Source: Amycolatopsis eburnea
Lineage (GTDB): Bacteria > Actinomycetota > Actinomycetes > Mycobacteriales > Pseudonocardiaceae
Reading direction: 5' to 3'
DNA: 64,000 nt
Assembly: GCF_003937945.1 (NCBI RefSeq)
Contig: NZ_RSEC01000058.1
Location: 434,001 to 498,000, forward strand
Shown here: one piece after another, positions 8,908 to 18,703 of the stretch
Position numbering within the stretch: the first letter of the stretch is position 1
Layout: every line of letters begins with the position of its first letter
Notes under the pieces: model-generated
What the model was told of the DNA's origin: nothing
Seen by the model: only the letters and a program-made list of their open reading frames with translations
The model's database searches: none
Translations under genes and position numbers: made by a program

Positions 8908-10440
8908 CTAACGCGACAGCACCGCGTCGAGCACGCGCTGCAGTTCGGCTCCCGGGTCCTCGACGGGCTCCGGGGCCCGCCACGCCACGATCCCGTCCGG
9001 CCGCACGAGCGACGCCCCGCCCCGCGAAAGGCCGTAGCGCGAAGCGAACACGGCGTCCTCGACGGCGTGGCAGTCGATGCCGGCGGCCGCCGCGGCCGGG
9101 GTCCACGCCGCGGCGTCACCCGCGCAGAGCAGCACCCACGACCGGCCCAGCAGGTCCAAAGTGGACTCCAGGCCCGGCGCCCGGAACCCGGGCCGCCCGG
9201 TCGGCGCGTGCACGTCCTCGACGCGCGCGCCGTCGTCCGGCTCCTCGGACAGGACGGCCGTCGAGCGGTAGCGGAAGCCGAGGAGGATGCCCAGCGGGTC
9301 CTCCGCCGGGGTGATCCCGGAAACGTCGAGGCCGGGGTGCATGCGCTGCTTCATGTTGTGCAGCGACGTGTCGATGACCATCCGCGCGATCGGCCGGCGC
9401 TCGGCTTCGTAGGTGTCGAGCAGCGCCGGACCCGCTTCGCCGCGCAGCACCGCGGCGAGCTTCCACGCGATGTCCGCGGCGTCGCCCACCGCTGTGTTGC
9501 CGCCCATCCCGCCGGTCGGCGGCGTCACCTTCGCCGCGTCGCCGACCAGGAAGACCCGCCCGTCGCGGAACCGGTCGGCCAGCCGCGCGGCGACCTCCCA
9601 GGAGCCGGTCCAGACGATTTCCGGTTCGAGATCGGGCAGGTCGGTGGCGGTGCGGATCATCGCGACCAGCCGCTCCGGGGTGAAGTCCGCCGGGCTTTCG
9701 CCCTTCTCCGGGAAGTAGTCCGGCGCGAAGACGTACCGGTCCGGCGTGTCGGTGTTGACCAGCCCGGCCGTGAATTCGGGGTGCTGCAGGTAGAACAGGT
9801 CGGTCACCCCGGCCTGCACGCGGTCGCCGAGGTCGGCGTCGAACACCACGCCGAGGCAGTGGCTCAGCGCGTCCATCCCGGTGGTCCCGATGCCGAGCCG
9901 GGCCCGGACGCCGCTGCGGCCGCCGTCCGCCGCGACGACGTAGTCCGCGCGCACCACCGTCTCCTCGCCCGAATCGCGGTGCCGCAGCGTCGCGGTGACG
10001 CCGTCGCCGTCCGGTGCCAGTTCGACCAGTTCCGTGCGGAAGCGGACCCGTGCGCCCGCCTTCTCCGCGTGCGCCAGCAGGATCGGCTCGACGACGTCCT
10101 GCCCGGCCATCCCGGCGGGCAGCGTGGTCGACGCCGAGACGTCGAACTCGCTGCCGTCCTCGATGATGCGGTGCAGCACGCGGCCGGCCAGGCTGGTCGC
10201 GACGGTGATCCGCAGCCCCTGCGACGCGCGCTGGCTCACCGCCAGCACTTCGCGGTCGATGCCCGCCCAGTGGAACAGCTCCATCGTGCGCCAGTTCTGC
10301 CCCGCGGCCCGCGAGTGGACCGACGTCCCGGCGTGCCGTTCGACGGTCAGCACGTCCACTCCGGCCTGCGCGAGGAACAGTGACGCCGACAGCCCGCCCA
10401 GCCCGGCCCCCACGACCAGCACTTGCACCCGTTCCGTCAT
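8908..10440 (-). CDS. FAD-dependent aromatic monooxygenase (PheA/TfdB family)
   Basis: A 510-residue group A flavoprotein hydroxylase. The N-terminal dinucleotide motif is VLVVGAGLGGLSASLFLAQAG, the middle DG motif is DYVVAADGGRSGVRARLGI, and the second FAD motif is GRVFLVGDAAKVTPPTGGMGGN. A thioredoxin-like C-terminal domain ends the protein, as in phenol and polyketide hydroxylases (for example the RdmE/PgaE type). ATG 10440 is preferred over 10452 because GGAGG lies five bases before it. There is no biosynthetic cluster around it, so it may act in catabolism of, or resistance to, an aromatic compound. It converges closely with the 138-residue gene. Confidence 0.9.
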   Translation of the reverse strand: MTERVQVLVVGAGLGGLSASLFLAQAGVDVLTVERHAGTSVHSRAAGQNWRTMELFHWAGIDREVLAVSQRASQGLRITVATSLAGRVLHRIIEDGSEFDVSASTTLPAGMAGQDVVEPILLAHAEKAGARVRFRTELVELAPDGDGVTATLRHRDSGEETVVRADYVVAADGGRSGVRARLGIGTTGMDALSHCLGVVFDADLGDRVQAGVTDLFYLQHPEFTAGLVNTDTPDRYVFAPDYFPEKGESPADFTPERLVAMIRTATDLPDLEPEIVWTGSWEVAARLADRFRDGRVFLVGDAAKVTPPTGGMGGNTAVGDAADIAWKLAAVLRGEAGPALLDTYEAERRPIARMVIDTSLHNMKQRMHPGLDVSGITPAEDPLGILLGFRYRSTAVLSEEPDDGARVEDVHAPTGRPGFRAPGLESTLDLLGRSWVLLCAGDAAAWTPAAAAAGIDCHAVEDAVFASRYGLSRGGASLVRPDGIVAWRAPEPVEDPGAELQRVLDAVLSR

Positions 10441-10611
10441 GACTACCTCCATGCCTGTGAATCTCCCTGTCCAAGTATCTTAGCCACAGAGATATTAGTT
10501 TGCCAAGCCGGTGGTACTCCCAGGGCGTGGGAACGGTTGGGTGCTCCGTTCGGCCCAAGTAGCTTCGGGCTGGCAGTCCCCCGGAAGCCATTGAGCCGCA
10601 AGGAGAAACCG

Positions 10612-11922
10612 ATGAGCGCGGACGACACCTCGGCGTGGTCCTTCGAGACCAAGCAGATCCACGCGGGCGCCGCGCCGGACCCGGCGACCGGCGCGCGGGC
10701 GACCCCGATCTACCAGACGACGTCGTACGTCTTCCGCGACAGCCAGCACGGCGCCGACCTGTTCAGCCTCGCCGAGCCCGGCAACATCTACACGCGGATC
10801 ATGAACCCGACCCAGGACGTGCTGGAGCAGCGGCTCGCGGCGCTCGAAGGCGGTGTCGCGGCGCTGGCGTTCGCGTCCGGCTCGGCCGCGACCACGGCGG
10901 CGATCCTCAACCTCGCGGGCGCGGGCGACCACTTCGTCTCCAGCCCGTCGCTCTACGGCGGCACCTACAACCTCTTCCACTACACGCTGCCGAAGCTCGG
11001 CGTCGAGGTCACCTTCATCGACGACCAGGACGACCTGGAGCAGTGGCGCGCCGCCGTCCGGCCGAACACGAAGCTGTTCTTCGCCGAGACGCTGGCCAAC
11101 CCGGGCAGCAACGTCCTCGACATCCGGGGCGTCGCCGACGTCGCGCACGAGGCCGGCGTCCCGCTCGTCGTCGACAACACGGTGCCGACGCCGTACCTGC
11201 TGCGCCCGATCGAGCACGGCGCCGACGTCGTCGTGCACTCCGCGACGAAGTACCTCGGCGGCCACGGCACGACGGTGGCCGGCGTCCTGGTCGACGGCGG
11301 CACCTTCGACTTCGGCAAGAACCCGGAGAAGTTCCCCGGCTTCACCGAGCCGGACCCGAGCTACCACGGCCTCAAGTACTGGGAGGCGCTCGGCCCGGGT
11401 GCGTACGCGGCCAAGGCGCGCGTCCAGATCCTGCGCGACACCGGCGCGGCGATCTCGCCATTGAACAGCTTCCTGATCCTGCAGGGCATCGAGACGCTGT
11501 CGCTGCGCCTCGAGCGGCACGTCTCGAACGCGCAGGCGCTGGCCGAGTGGCTGGAGCAGCGCGACGAGGTCGAGAAGGTGTACTACGCCGGCCTGCCGTC
11601 CAGCCCGTTCTACTCCGCCGCGCAGAAGTACCTGCCGCGCGGTGCGGGCGCGGTCCTGTCGTTCGACCTGCGCGGTGGCGTCGAGGCGGGCCGCAAGTTC
11701 GTCGACGGCACCGAACTGCACAGCCAGCTGGTGAACATCGGCGACGTCCGCAGCCTGATCGTGCACCCGGCGTCGACCACCCACAGCCAGCTCAGCCCGG
11801 AAGAGCAGCTCTCCAGCGGCGTCACGCCCGGCCTGGTCCGGCTCGCCGTCGGGCTGGAGGGGATCGAGGACCTCAAGGCAGACCTGGAGGCCGGATTCCG
11901 GGCGGCCAAGGCGGAACTGTGA
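10612..11922 (+). CDS. metY: O-acetylhomoserine sulfhydrylase
   Basis: A 436-residue PLP enzyme that makes homocysteine from O-acetylhomoserine and sulfide. The start is ATG 10612 behind AAGGAG. It begins SFETKQIHAGAAPDPATGAR, typical of the long MetY subgroup of the Cys/Met metabolism family. The PLP-binding lysine is in HSATKYLGGHG (about residue 213), and the C-terminus has NIGDVRSLIVHPASTTHSQL. It overlaps metX by 4 bp (GTGA), so the two genes are translationally coupled and supply and use O-acetylhomoserine in turn. The 170-bp leader can fold, but I do not see a known SAM riboswitch core. Confidence 0.96.
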   Translation: MSADDTSAWSFETKQIHAGAAPDPATGARATPIYQTTSYVFRDSQHGADLFSLAEPGNIYTRIMNPTQDVLEQRLAALEGGVAALAFASGSAATTAAILNLAGAGDHFVSSPSLYGGTYNLFHYTLPKLGVEVTFIDDQDDLEQWRAAVRPNTKLFFAETLANPGSNVLDIRGVADVAHEAGVPLVVDNTVPTPYLLRPIEHGADVVVHSATKYLGGHGTTVAGVLVDGGTFDFGKNPEKFPGFTEPDPSYHGLKYWEALGPGAYAAKARVQILRDTGAAISPLNSFLILQGIETLSLRLERHVSNAQALAEWLEQRDEVEKVYYAGLPSSPFYSAAQKYLPRGAGAVLSFDLRGGVEAGRKFVDGTELHSQLVNIGDVRSLIVHPASTTHSQLSPEEQLSSGVTPGLVRLAVGLEGIEDLKADLEAGFRAAKAEL

Positions 11923-13034
11923 CGGTTGACCCCGTCACCGGGGCCTGGCGGATCGGTGATCCGCCAGGCCGCCGTCAGTTCGTCACCGGCCCCGGCGCGC
12001 TCGCGCTGGAGGCCGGTGGCGTGCTGCCGTCCTTCACGCTCGCGTACGAGACGTGGGGGACGCTGAACTCCAGTGCCTCCAACGCTGTTCTCGTCGAGCA
12101 CGCGCTGACCGGCGACAGCCACGCGGCCGGCCCGGTCGAGCCCGGGCACCCGAACGCGGGCTGGTGGGACGCGCTGATCGGGCCGGGGAAGGCTTTGGAC
12201 ACCGACGAATACTTCGTCGTGGTGCCGAACGTGCTGGGCGGCTGCCAGGGTTCCACCGGCCCGTCGTCGGACTTCGACGGCAGGCCGTGGGGCAGCCGGT
12301 TCCCGGTCGTGACGGTGCGGGACCAGGTGGCGGCGGAGGCGGTGCTGGCCGACCACCTGGGCATCGACCGCTGGGCGGCCGTCGTCGGCGGCTCCATGGG
12401 CGGGATGCGCGCGCTCGAATGGGCGGTTTCGCTGCCCGGGCGGGTGGCTTCGGTGCTGGTGCTGGCTTCCACCGCGCGCGCGTCGGCCGAGCAGATCGCC
12501 TGGGCGGCCCCGCAGCTGCACGCGATCCGCAGCGACCCGCACTTCCACGGCGGCGACTACTACTCGGCGCCCGCCGGGCCGGTGGCCGGGCTCGGCATCG
12601 CGCGCCGGATCGCGCACGTCACCTACCGCAGCGAGCCGGAGCTGGCCCAGCGGTTCGGCCGGACCCACCAGGGCGACGAGGACCCGTTGCGCGGCGGGCG
12701 GTTCGCCGTCGAGTCCTATTTGGACCACCACGCCGACAAGCTGGTGCGCCGCTTCGACGCGAACAGCTACGTCGTGCTCACGGAGTCGATGAACACCCAC
12801 GACGTCGGCCGTGACCGCGGTGGGGTGGCGGGCGCGCTGAGCCGGGTGACGGCCCGCGCGGTCATCGGCGGTGTCGACAGCGACCGGCTCTACCCGCTGT
12901 ACCAGTCGGCGGAAATCGCTTCCGGGATACCGGGAACCGCGGAGCCGTCGGTGGTTTCGTCACCGTACGGCCACGATTCGTTCCTCATCGAGTCCGGTCA
13001 GATCGCTTCCCTGGTGAAGGCGCTGCTGGGGTAG
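11919..13034 (+). CDS. metX: Homoserine O-acetyltransferase
   Basis: A 371-residue alpha/beta hydrolase-fold acyltransferase that activates homoserine with acetyl-CoA in methionine synthesis. GTG 11919 overlaps the metY stop as GTGA and gives the usual family length. The nucleophile Ser159 lies in GGSMGGMRALEW; the acid is probably in GVDSDRLYPLYQ and the base in SSPYGHDSFL near the C-terminus. The early motifs LAYETWGTLN and NVLGGCQGSTGPSS are characteristic of MetX. It is the second gene of the metY-metX operon. Confidence 0.96.
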   Translation: MTVDPVTGAWRIGDPPGRRQFVTGPGALALEAGGVLPSFTLAYETWGTLNSSASNAVLVEHALTGDSHAAGPVEPGHPNAGWWDALIGPGKALDTDEYFVVVPNVLGGCQGSTGPSSDFDGRPWGSRFPVVTVRDQVAAEAVLADHLGIDRWAAVVGGSMGGMRALEWAVSLPGRVASVLVLASTARASAEQIAWAAPQLHAIRSDPHFHGGDYYSAPAGPVAGLGIARRIAHVTYRSEPELAQRFGRTHQGDEDPLRGGRFAVESYLDHHADKLVRRFDANSYVVLTESMNTHDVGRDRGGVAGALSRVTARAVIGGVDSDRLYPLYQSAEIASGIPGTAEPSVVSSPYGHDSFLIESGQIASLVKALLG

Positions 13035-13242
13035 TCACCCGCTCTCCCAGGCGCACCAAGGTGTCCGCGACCCGCCGGGACGTCTGGGCCGCGTAGTCGC
13101 CGAGCCGTTCCGCGGCGCGGTCGGACAGCTTGGCCACCCGCCAGGCGACGTCGTCCGCGCGGTCGCCGGCCTCGTCGCCCGCGGTGGCGATGCGGTCGGC
13201 GAGCCTGCCGGTGCCCGCGGCGAGCAAGTCCTTGAGCGCCAT
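12985..13242 (-). CDS. Small amphipathic helical protein, 85 residues
   Basis: Function not recognised. ATG 13242 is preceded by GAAGGGAAAG. The sequence is Ala/Arg/Asp-rich with heptad-like spacing (RLADRIATAGDEAGDRAD, KLSDRAAERLGDYAAQ), suggesting one or two long amphipathic helices, then a Pro/Ser basic tail. The gene's 3' end overlaps the convergent metX by 50 bp. It lies 14 bp downstream of the AurF-like gene on the same strand and is probably co-transcribed with it. Confidence 0.6.
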   Translation of the reverse strand: MALKDLLAAGTGRLADRIATAGDEAGDRADDVAWRVAKLSDRAAERLGDYAAQTSRRVADTLVRLGERVTTPAAPSPGKRSDRTR

Positions 13243-13256
13243 GGCTTTCCCTTCGT

Positions 13257-14135
13257 CTAGAGCATCCCCGCGCGGCGCCACAGCACCGCGCTCGGGCCGC
13301 CGATCAGGTCGTTCTCCTGGAGGAACCGGACGAGCTTCCGGGCCCCGAAGGCCAGCGTCGCCCGCCGGTGCGGGCTCGTCCGCGCGGCGGCCACCGCGAC
13401 GCCGGGGTCGATCCCCGCGCGCAGGTACTGCCGCGGCCGGGACAGCAGCCGTGACATCAGCAGCGCGCCGATCGCGACCACCACCCGGGCGAACTCCTTG
13501 CGCCACCAGGGCGCCGCGGCCAGCGAGCGGACCAGGTCGTCCCGCGCGTACCGGACGTGCCGGGCCTCCTCGGTCACGTGGATCCGCATCACCGCGCGCA
13601 CCACCGGCTGCACCGTTTCGTCGTCGAGGTGCTCGCGCTGCAGCGCGTCGAAGATCTCTTCCCCGATCAGCGTCGCCACCCACATCGCCGGGCCGTGCAG
13701 GATCGACGGCAGCGCCTGCGCGGACCGCTGCAGCCAGCGGTTGTTGCGGTACGGCCGCCCGTCGACGTGCTCGATCAGCCGGGCGAACATCGTGGAGTGC
13801 CGGCATTCGTCGGCGACCTCGGTCAGCGCGTAGTGCACGTGCCGGGTCGTCGGGTCCTGGTGGTAGGACGCGCGCAGCAGCATCTGCATGAGGATCAGCT
13901 CGAACCAGATCCCGACGCTGACGGTGTTCACCAGTTCCTGGCGCGACAGCTCGATCCGCTGCGCGCGGCTGAGCGCGTCCCACACCGGCGTGCCGTAGAG
14001 CGAGACGAGCTTTTCGGGGATGAAGAACCGGTCCTCGTCGAGCGGCGCGTCCCAGTGGACGTCGACGTCCGGGTCGTAGGAGAGCCGGGCGCTCGAGCGG
14101 AGCAGCCGTTCGGCGGTGGCTTCGCGGTCACCCAT
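13257..14135 (-). CDS. AurF-like diiron oxygenase
   Basis: A 292-residue protein of the AurF/p-aminobenzoate N-oxygenase group, ferritin-like non-heme diiron enzymes that oxidise amines or other substrates. Iron-ligand motifs are visible as ALTEVADECRHSTMF (E-x3-DExxH type) and HVTEEARHVRYARDD, with further acidic helix positions in SRQELVNTVSVGIWFE. ATG 14135 has GGGAGG upstream. The gene is divergent from a TetR regulator 69 bp away, which probably controls it. No carrier protein or biosynthetic genes accompany it, so the substrate is open. Confidence 0.83.
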   Translation of the reverse strand: MGDREATAERLLRSSARLSYDPDVDVHWDAPLDEDRFFIPEKLVSLYGTPVWDALSRAQRIELSRQELVNTVSVGIWFELILMQMLLRASYHQDPTTRHVHYALTEVADECRHSTMFARLIEHVDGRPYRNNRWLQRSAQALPSILHGPAMWVATLIGEEIFDALQREHLDDETVQPVVRAVMRIHVTEEARHVRYARDDLVRSLAAAPWWRKEFARVVVAIGALLMSRLLSRPRQYLRAGIDPGVAVAAARTSPHRRATLAFGARKLVRFLQENDLIGGPSAVLWRRAGML

Positions 14136-14204
14136 GCTGGCCTCCCTGTGTCGTGTAACACTAGAACGCATGAAACAATCTCCGTCAAGATGTAAAGTCG
14201 GGGC

Positions 14205-14834
14205 ATGCGCGACCTCCTGAAGCACGCGCTCGAAGCCGAACTGCCCGGCGACGAGACCTCCGAACGGATCATGGGCGCGGCGCTCACCCAGGCCGAGGAC
14301 TTCGGTCTGCGCCGGTTCACCGTCGACGACGTCGCGCGCCGCGTCGGGCTGTCGCGGGTGACGATCTACCGGTACTTCCCGAAGAAGGACCAGCTGCTGG
14401 GCGCGCTGATCCTGCGGGAGATGAAGCGGTTCCTGACGAAGGTCGACGCCGTCGTCGAGGCGCAGGCCACCCCGGAGGAGAAGCTCATCGAGGGGTTGAG
14501 CTTCTCCCTGGGGTACCTGCGCGGCCACCGGCTGCTCAACCGGCTGCTGCGCACCGAGCCGGAGCTGATCCTGCCGCACCTGACGGTCCAGGCCGGCGGC
14601 CTGTTCGCGGCCGCGCGTGCCCGGATCGCGGCGCACTTCCACGCGGAGATCGCCGCCGGGCGGCTCAGCCTGCCCGCCGAGGACATCGACGGGATGGCCG
14701 AGCTGCTGATCCGCATCGTGGTGTCGCTGGTGCTGACGCCGGACACGGTCCTGCCGGTCGACGACGACGTCCAGCGCCGCCGGCTCGCGGAGCTCTACCT
14801 CGCCCCGATCGTGCGGTCGCTGCGGCCGGCGTAG
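14205..14834 (+). CDS. TetR/AcrR-family regulator
   Basis: A 209-residue repressor-type regulator. The N-terminal helix-turn-helix is RFTVDDVARRVGLSRVTIYRYFPKKDQL, and the C-terminal helical ligand domain has no recognisable specificity. The start ATG lies in the intergenic region shared with the AurF-like oxygenase. That region is AT-rich (GTGTAACAC, CATGAAACAATC, GATGTAAAG) and is the likely binding site. It probably controls the oxygenase and itself. Confidence 0.88.
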   Translation: MRDLLKHALEAELPGDETSERIMGAALTQAEDFGLRRFTVDDVARRVGLSRVTIYRYFPKKDQLLGALILREMKRFLTKVDAVVEAQATPEEKLIEGLSFSLGYLRGHRLLNRLLRTEPELILPHLTVQAGGLFAAARARIAAHFHAEIAAGRLSLPAEDIDGMAELLIRIVVSLVLTPDTVLPVDDDVQRRRLAELYLAPIVRSLRPA

Positions 14835-14840
14835 GGGCCC

Positions 14841-15341
14841 CTAGTCCGACACCGCTTCCGAGATCCAGGGAGCCACCGGCAGGTCGCGGTCCAGGCACTC
14901 CACCGACAGCCGGATCGTCCAGCGCAGCGCCTGCAGCACGAGGCTGTCGACCTCGTCCGGCGCCGCGTTGGCCAGTGCGATCTCCACCTGCTCCTGCGCC
15001 GCCTCCGTGTTGCCGTGCACCTCCGCCAGCAGCGTGCGCACGGCCGTCCGGACCGGCGGATCGGCCTGGTCGATCGAGACCTCTTCGCCGTCCTCGTCGA
15101 AGACCTGGACCTTGACCGGCGCGCTGCCGCCGTCGCCGAGGGTGGCGACCATCGTGCTGCACTCGCCGAACAGCAGCAGCATCAGCGCCTTGGTCTCGTC
15201 CGCGCGGGCCTGCGGCTCGGCGGCCGTCGGCGCGACCTCGACGAGGGCTTCCGCGTCGTCGCCGAGGCTCAGCGCGGTCAGTGCGCGCTGTGCCTTCTCG
15301 ACGAGCTTTTGCTCGTTCCAGTCCGCTTCCACGTGCCCCAT
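14841..15341 (-). CDS. Hypothetical acidic protein, 166 residues
   Basis: Not recognised. ATG 15341 begins MGHVEADWNEQKLVEKAQRA. The protein is acidic and mostly helical, with a beta-like centre (APVKVQVFDEDGEEV), and ends with DRDLPVAPWISEAVSD. There are no signal peptide or membrane segments. It lies 46 bp downstream of the TetR gene on the same strand and converges with the TetR gene ending at 14834. Composition and codon use look like a real gene; no function is proposed. Confidence 0.65.
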   Translation of the reverse strand: MGHVEADWNEQKLVEKAQRALTALSLGDDAEALVEVAPTAAEPQARADETKALMLLLFGECSTMVATLGDGGSAPVKVQVFDEDGEEVSIDQADPPVRTAVRTLLAEVHGNTEAAQEQVEIALANAAPDEVDSLVLQALRWTIRLSVECLDRDLPVAPWISEAVSD

Positions 15342-15387
15342 CAAACACCAGCCGCGCCGGTTGTGGGGATACCTTGATCCGGGACGG

Positions 15388-15978
15388 TCATCCCACCGCG
15401 CGAAGGGCACCCAGCGCGAGCCGCGCGAGCAGTTCGGCGAGTTCGCTGTCACCGAGATGGCGGTTGTACGGGGTCGAGTTGATCAAGCCGAACACGGCGT
15501 GTGCCGCCGAGCGCGCCTGCCGTTCTCCCAGCCCCGGCATGGCTTCCCGGATCGCGCGGACCCACACCTCGACGTACTGGCGCTGCAGCGCGCGCACCTG
15601 CTTGCGGTCGGCGTCGGTGAGGTTCGCGAGGTTGCGCTCCTGCACGGTGATCAGCGCCGGGTGCGTGAGCGCGAAGCCGACGTGGAACGCCACGAGCCCG
15701 GCCAGCGTGTCGTCCGGCGTGCCGGGCCGGGCCGCCCACTTCGTGCCGCCGTCGAGCAGGTAGCGGCTGATCGAGTGCAGCATCTCGCCGAGGATCGCGT
15801 CCTTGCTGCGGAAGTGCCGGTAGAGCGCCGGGCCGGAGATGCCGACCGCGGCCCCGATGTCGTCGATGCCCACGCCGTGGAAGCCGTGGTGGGCGAACAG
15901 CTCGGCGGCCGCGGACATGATCTGTTCGCGTCTGTTCGCCTTCTCGCCGTTCACGAGCGGGGTGGAGTTGGCCGGCAT
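15388..15978 (-). CDS. TetR-family regulator, likely repressor of the leucine-catabolism operon
   Basis: A 196-residue TetR protein with the helix-turn-helix GFHGVGIDDIGAAVGISGPALYRHFRSKDAIL. In mycobacteria a TetR gene (Rv2506) sits beside accD1-accA1-fadE19, the same gene set found here at 17090-21842. The near-perfect palindrome GTTAGCG-AC-CGCTAAC lies 22 bp upstream of this start and recurs as GTTAGCG-GT-CGCTAAC before accD1, so I infer autoregulation plus control of that operon. The SGNH gene lies between regulator and targets. Confidence 0.87.
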   Translation of the reverse strand: MPANSTPLVNGEKANRREQIMSAAAELFAHHGFHGVGIDDIGAAVGISGPALYRHFRSKDAILGEMLHSISRYLLDGGTKWAARPGTPDDTLAGLVAFHVGFALTHPALITVQERNLANLTDADRKQVRALQRQYVEVWVRAIREAMPGLGERQARSAAHAVFGLINSTPYNRHLGDSELAELLARLALGALRAVG

Positions 15979-15999
15979 CTGGCCATATTAAGGCCCGAG

Positions 16000-16015
16000 G
16001 TTAGCGACCGCTAAC
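16000..16015. promoter_or_regulatory. TetR operator, GTTAGCG/CGCTAAC palindrome
   Basis: GTTAGCG-AC-CGCTAAC is a perfect 7+7 inverted repeat, 22 bp upstream of the TetR start. It matches the element before accD1 in both arms, which points to one regulator binding both. Confidence 0.7.
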
Positions 16016-16048
16016 ACCCGTTCCATCCTTCCGACGTGGGCCGAGTGG

Positions 16049-16064
16049 GTTACCTACGGGTAAC
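16049..16064. promoter_or_regulatory. Inverted repeat upstream of the SGNH esterase
   Basis: GTTACC-TACG-GGTAAC is a perfect 6+6 palindrome, 69 bp before the esterase ATG. It differs from the nearby TetR operator and may bind another regulator. Confidence 0.4.
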
Positions 16065-16132
16065 TAGGGGTTCCTTGTGGAGCCTCCACCTGCTGTCCTA
16101 TTCGGGCTGGCCCTGTCACAAAGGAGTGACCC

Positions 16133-16945
16133 ATGGCTGTTCCCACCCGTAAGTTACGGCGATCCCTTCTACGGTTGAGCACGGCCCTGGGGGCCGTTGT
16201 CCTTGCTTCTCTCGGCGTGACGGGCCTCGCCCAGGCCGCCGGGACCGTGTACGCCGCGGTCGGCGACTCCTACTCCTCGGGGGTCGGAGCCGGCAGCTAC
16301 GGCAGTTCCGGGAGCTGTTACCGCAGCTCGAAGGCGTACCCGCAACTGTGGGCCAACGCCCACAGCGGCACCTCGTTCACGTTCCTGGCCTGCTCCGGCG
16401 CCAAGACCGGCGACGTGATCAACCAGGCGAACTCCATCCCGTCCAACGCGACCCTGGTCACCGTCACCGTCGGCGGCAACGACGCCGGCTTCAGCGACGT
16501 GATCCAGACCTGCACGCTCGGCAGCGACTCGGACTGCACCAACCGCGTCAACACGGCGAAGACCTACGTCAACAACACGCTGCCGGCGTTGCTGACCAAC
16601 ACCTACAACGCGATCAAGGCCAAGGCGCCGGGCGCGAAGCTCGTCGTCCTGTCCTACCCGCGCTTCTACACCGTGCCCGGCTCCTGCTGGGTCGGGCTGA
16701 GCGACACCAAGCGCACGGCGATCAACTCCGGCGCGGACACGCTGGCGTCGGTCATCCAGTCGCGCGCGTCCTCGGCGGGCGCGACGTTCGTCGACGTCCG
16801 GCCGTCGTTCGTCGGGCACAACATCTGCTCGTCGGCCGACGACTACCTGCACAGCCTGACCTGGCCGGTGATCGAGTCGTACCACCCGACCGTGGCCGGA
16901 CAGTCCGGCGGTTACTACACGCCGCTGCGCGCCGCGATCGGCTGA
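16133..16945 (+). CDS. Secreted SGNH/GDSL-family esterase-lipase
   Basis: A 270-residue exported hydrolase. The signal peptide is MAVPTRKLRRSLLRLSTALG followed by a hydrophobic core ending GLAQA-A. Block I is AAVGDSYSSGVGAGSY with the catalytic Ser. Block III is VTVGGNDAGFSDV, and the catalytic His is in VIESYHPTVAGQ near the C-terminus. Several Cys pairs suggest disulfides, as in Streptomyces SGNH lipases/esterases. AAGGAG precedes the ATG. A very strong terminator follows, so it is monocistronic despite lying between the TetR gene and accD1. Confidence 0.93.
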   Translation: MAVPTRKLRRSLLRLSTALGAVVLASLGVTGLAQAAGTVYAAVGDSYSSGVGAGSYGSSGSCYRSSKAYPQLWANAHSGTSFTFLACSGAKTGDVINQANSIPSNATLVTVTVGGNDAGFSDVIQTCTLGSDSDCTNRVNTAKTYVNNTLPALLTNTYNAIKAKAPGAKLVVLSYPRFYTVPGSCWVGLSDTKRTAINSGADTLASVIQSRASSAGATFVDVRPSFVGHNICSSADDYLHSLTWPVIESYHPTVAGQSGGYYTPLRAAIG

Positions 16946-16960
16946 TCTCCCCGCGAGTTC

Positions 16961-17007
16961 GTGAAGGCCACCTTGCGGAAGCACAACTTCCGCAAGGTGG
17001 CCTTCAC
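16961..17007. terminator. Strong 21-bp-stem terminator after the esterase
   Basis: A perfect 21-bp stem (16961-16981 with 16987-17007) closes a 5-nt loop CACAA. It starts 15 bp after the esterase stop and isolates it from the accD1 operon. The arm begins GTGAAGGCCACCTTG, a type of sequence I associate with Amycolatopsis intergenic hairpins. Confidence 0.85.
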
Positions 17008-17032
17008 GGCATTCCGGCGACTGGACACCCGT

Positions 17033-17076
17033 GTTAGCGGTCGCTAACATCGGAGCGGAGGTTAACGCCTGCTAAC
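17033..17076 (+). promoter_or_regulatory. Double operator before accD1
   Basis: Two related palindromes lie with centres 28 bp apart: GTTAGCG-GT-CGCTAAC (17033-17048), identical in its arms to the site at 16000, and the weaker GTTAACG-CC-TGCTAAC (17061-17076). The second ends 13 bp before ATG 17090, so a bound TetR would block transcription start or early elongation. Confidence 0.7.
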
Positions 17077-17089
17077 TTCGAGGGAGCCC

Positions 17090-18702
<1,613 letters not shown>

Positions 18703-18703
<1 letters not shown>

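Noticed and set aside
8897..8912. GTTAACGGCGGCTAAC, similar to the TetR operators
   Set aside because: It is formed by the stop codons and flanks of two convergent genes, where no promoter is expected, so chance is the simplest explanation.
10441..10611. SAM-type riboswitch before metY
   Set aside because: The conserved core sequences expected for SAM-I or SAM-IV classes are not visible; only generic pairing is present.
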